64,000 bases of DNA from Bifidobacterium parmae (lineage in GTDB: Bacteria; Actinomycetota; Actinomycetes; Actinomycetales; Bifidobacteriaceae). Made by a program: the position numbers and the translations under genes. The notes beneath the pieces were generated by a model. That model worked only from the letters and a program-made list of their open reading frames with translations. It was not told where the DNA came from and ran no database searches. Below are positions 63,040 to 64,000 of the stretch, piece by piece. Position 1 is the stretch's first letter. Each line of letters starts with the position of its first letter. The DNA is taken from the NCBI RefSeq assembly GCF_002860365.1, contig NZ_NMWT01000020.1:21876-85875 (forward strand), read 5' to 3'.

Positions 63040-63963
63040 TCACGCCTTGAGGTACCGGCTCAGCGAGACCGCGGACGCGATGACGGACAGCAGCACGGCG
63101 CCGGCGACGAGCGCGGGCGCGACGAGCCACACGGTGCCCTGCGTGACGAACGGCATCCAGCTGACGGACTTGGCGACGCCGTCGGTGATGAACACCTGCA
63201 CGATCGCGGCGAGCGCGCCGGCGGCGAGCAGCGAGCCGACGAGCGAGGCGACGACGCCTTCGAGGATGAACGGCAGTCGGATCGTCCAGTTGGACGCGCC
63301 GACGAGGCGCATGATCTCCGTCTCGTTCTTGCGCGACGCGGCGGACATGCGGATCGTCGTGCCGGTCAGGAGGATCGCGACGACGACCATGACGACGGCG
63401 AGCACGACGGTGACGACGGTCGCGCGGTTGAGCACGGCGAACACGGGGTCGAAGATCTGCTTCTGGTCGACGACCTCCTCCACGCCGGTCTTGCCGTTGA
63501 GCACCTCGGCGACCATCTTGTACTTGGTCGGGTCCTTGAGCTTCAACTGCAGCGAGTCCTGCATGTCGGCGGCGGTGAGCGTGCGGCCCTGGTATTCGCC
63601 GTTCGGGTACTGCTTGAGGAACGTGTTCTTGAAGAAGTCCTCACGGCTCACGTAGGAGATCTTCGAGACGTTGTCGCGCAGCTCCTGATGGATGAAGTCC
63701 TCCAGCTCGACGATCTCCTGCTGCGTGGGGGCCTTGCCGGTCGCGCAGCTGGCGGCCTGGCTGGTGCCGTCCGGGCACAGCCACACGATCACCTCGACCT
63801 TGTCGTACCATTCGCCCTTCGCGCGCGTCACCTGCGCCTGCATGAGCGCGGACGCGCCGATGAACACGAAGGAGATGAAGGTGACGAGCATGACCGACAC
63901 GATCATCGGCACGTTGCGCTTGAGGCTCGTCCAGGTCTCGGAAAGGATGAATCGCGCCCTCAT
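63040..63963 (-). CDS. ftsX: Cell division protein FtsX
   Basis: 307 residues: an N-terminal cytoplasmic stretch, first helix (VSVMLVTFISFVFIGASALM), a large extracellular loop (~45-175) with a Cys pair (WLCPDGTSQAASCATG) absent from many homologues, then three helices including VVTVVLAVVMVVVAILL. KNETEIMRLVGASNWTIRLP is the family signature before the third helix. With FtsE it forms an ABC-like complex that controls septal peptidoglycan hydrolysis. ATG overlaps the ftsE stop by four bases. Confidence 0.95.
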   Translation of the reverse strand: MRARFILSETWTSLKRNVPMIVSVMLVTFISFVFIGASALMQAQVTRAKGEWYDKVEVIVWLCPDGTSQAASCATGKAPTQQEIVELEDFIHQELRDNVSKISYVSREDFFKNTFLKQYPNGEYQGRTLTAADMQDSLQLKLKDPTKYKMVAEVLNGKTGVEEVVDQKQIFDPVFAVLNRATVVTVVLAVVMVVVAILLTGTTIRMSAASRKNETEIMRLVGASNWTIRLPFILEGVVASLVGSLLAAGALAAIVQVFITDGVAKSVSWMPFVTQGTVWLVAPALVAGAVLLSVIASAVSLSRYLKA

Positions 63964-64000
63964 CGGGTCTCCTCCTCGTTCGTCTTCTCGTCGTCGGCGG
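63960..64000 (-). CDS. ftsE: FtsE, C-terminal end only
   Basis: The last 12 codons of the frame that ends TGA across the ftsX ATG (ATGA overlap). The visible residues are acidic (DDEKTNEEETR), as in the C-terminal tails of actinobacterial FtsE. The identity is inferred from position; the ATPase domain lies outside the window. Confidence 0.7.
   Translation of the reverse strand, partial: ADDEKTNEEETR

Overview
The window reads as chromosome from a high-GC Gram-positive actinobacterium, most likely a Bifidobacterium. Support comes from the very high GC content, the order ftsE-ftsX-CHAP hydrolase-smpB, a GH42 beta-galactosidase locus with a LacI regulator and an ABC importer, tandem polar amino acid binding lipoproteins, and the housekeeping set dapA/dapB, RNase J, coaBC/coaX and glmS. 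The genus is an inference from gene content; no rRNA or tRNA gene was seen.

Positions 1-8.2 kb (minus strand) hold a surface polysaccharide cluster. It has a hexapeptide acyltransferase (cut by the window edge), a family 2 glycosyltransferase, a membrane acyltransferase, two GT4-type glycosyltransferases, a PF14907-type nucleotidyltransferase-like protein and the polyprenyl-phosphate sugar transferase that would start the chain. UDP-glucose dehydrogenase at 21-22.3 kb probably feeds the same glycan.

Positions 8.35-20.75 kb hold the most unusual region. A three-gene module occurs three times: a large secreted beta-helix-like protein, then a 47-56 residue peptide missed by ordinary gene finding, then a single-span membrane protein with a Gly/Ser/Asn-rich tail. 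Two of the peptides share a short start of the form K/N-x-Y-E-x-P-x-M-T-V followed by T-D-V/I-V-R-T-S. Between the modules lie an ABC exporter and an HPr-kinase-like P-loop protein. Peptide, exporter, HprK-like kinase and PF14907 protein together suggest an undescribed peptide export or modification system tied to the cell surface. The third large protein is frameshifted twice, once in a G6 tract near its start.

Positions 22.5-32.3 kb are accessory. They hold a DUF559-like protein, a complete IS481-family element with a 15-bp direct target repeat, an array of spaced hairpins, a tandemly duplicated family of unknown A (about 270 aa) and B (about 110 aa, membrane) proteins with one copy carrying an amber codon, a mycosin-like S8 protease frameshifted in a G7 tract, an unknown protein and a TauE-type exporter. 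A second palindrome array (61-bp period) follows.

Positions 32.7-45.3 kb are mostly housekeeping: pepN, RNase J, dapA, dapB, a SWIM/SNF2 helicase, then coaBC and coaX on the plus strand. Positions 45.5-53.9 kb form a galactoside (GOS-type) locus: two paralogous binding lipoproteins, GH42 beta-galactosidase, two permeases and a divergent LacI regulator with a candidate operator. Positions 54-64 kb carry an RluA-type pseudouridine synthase, glmS, a polar amino acid ABC importer with two binding proteins, smpB, a CHAP hydrolase probably switched on by FtsEX, ftsX and the last codons of ftsE.
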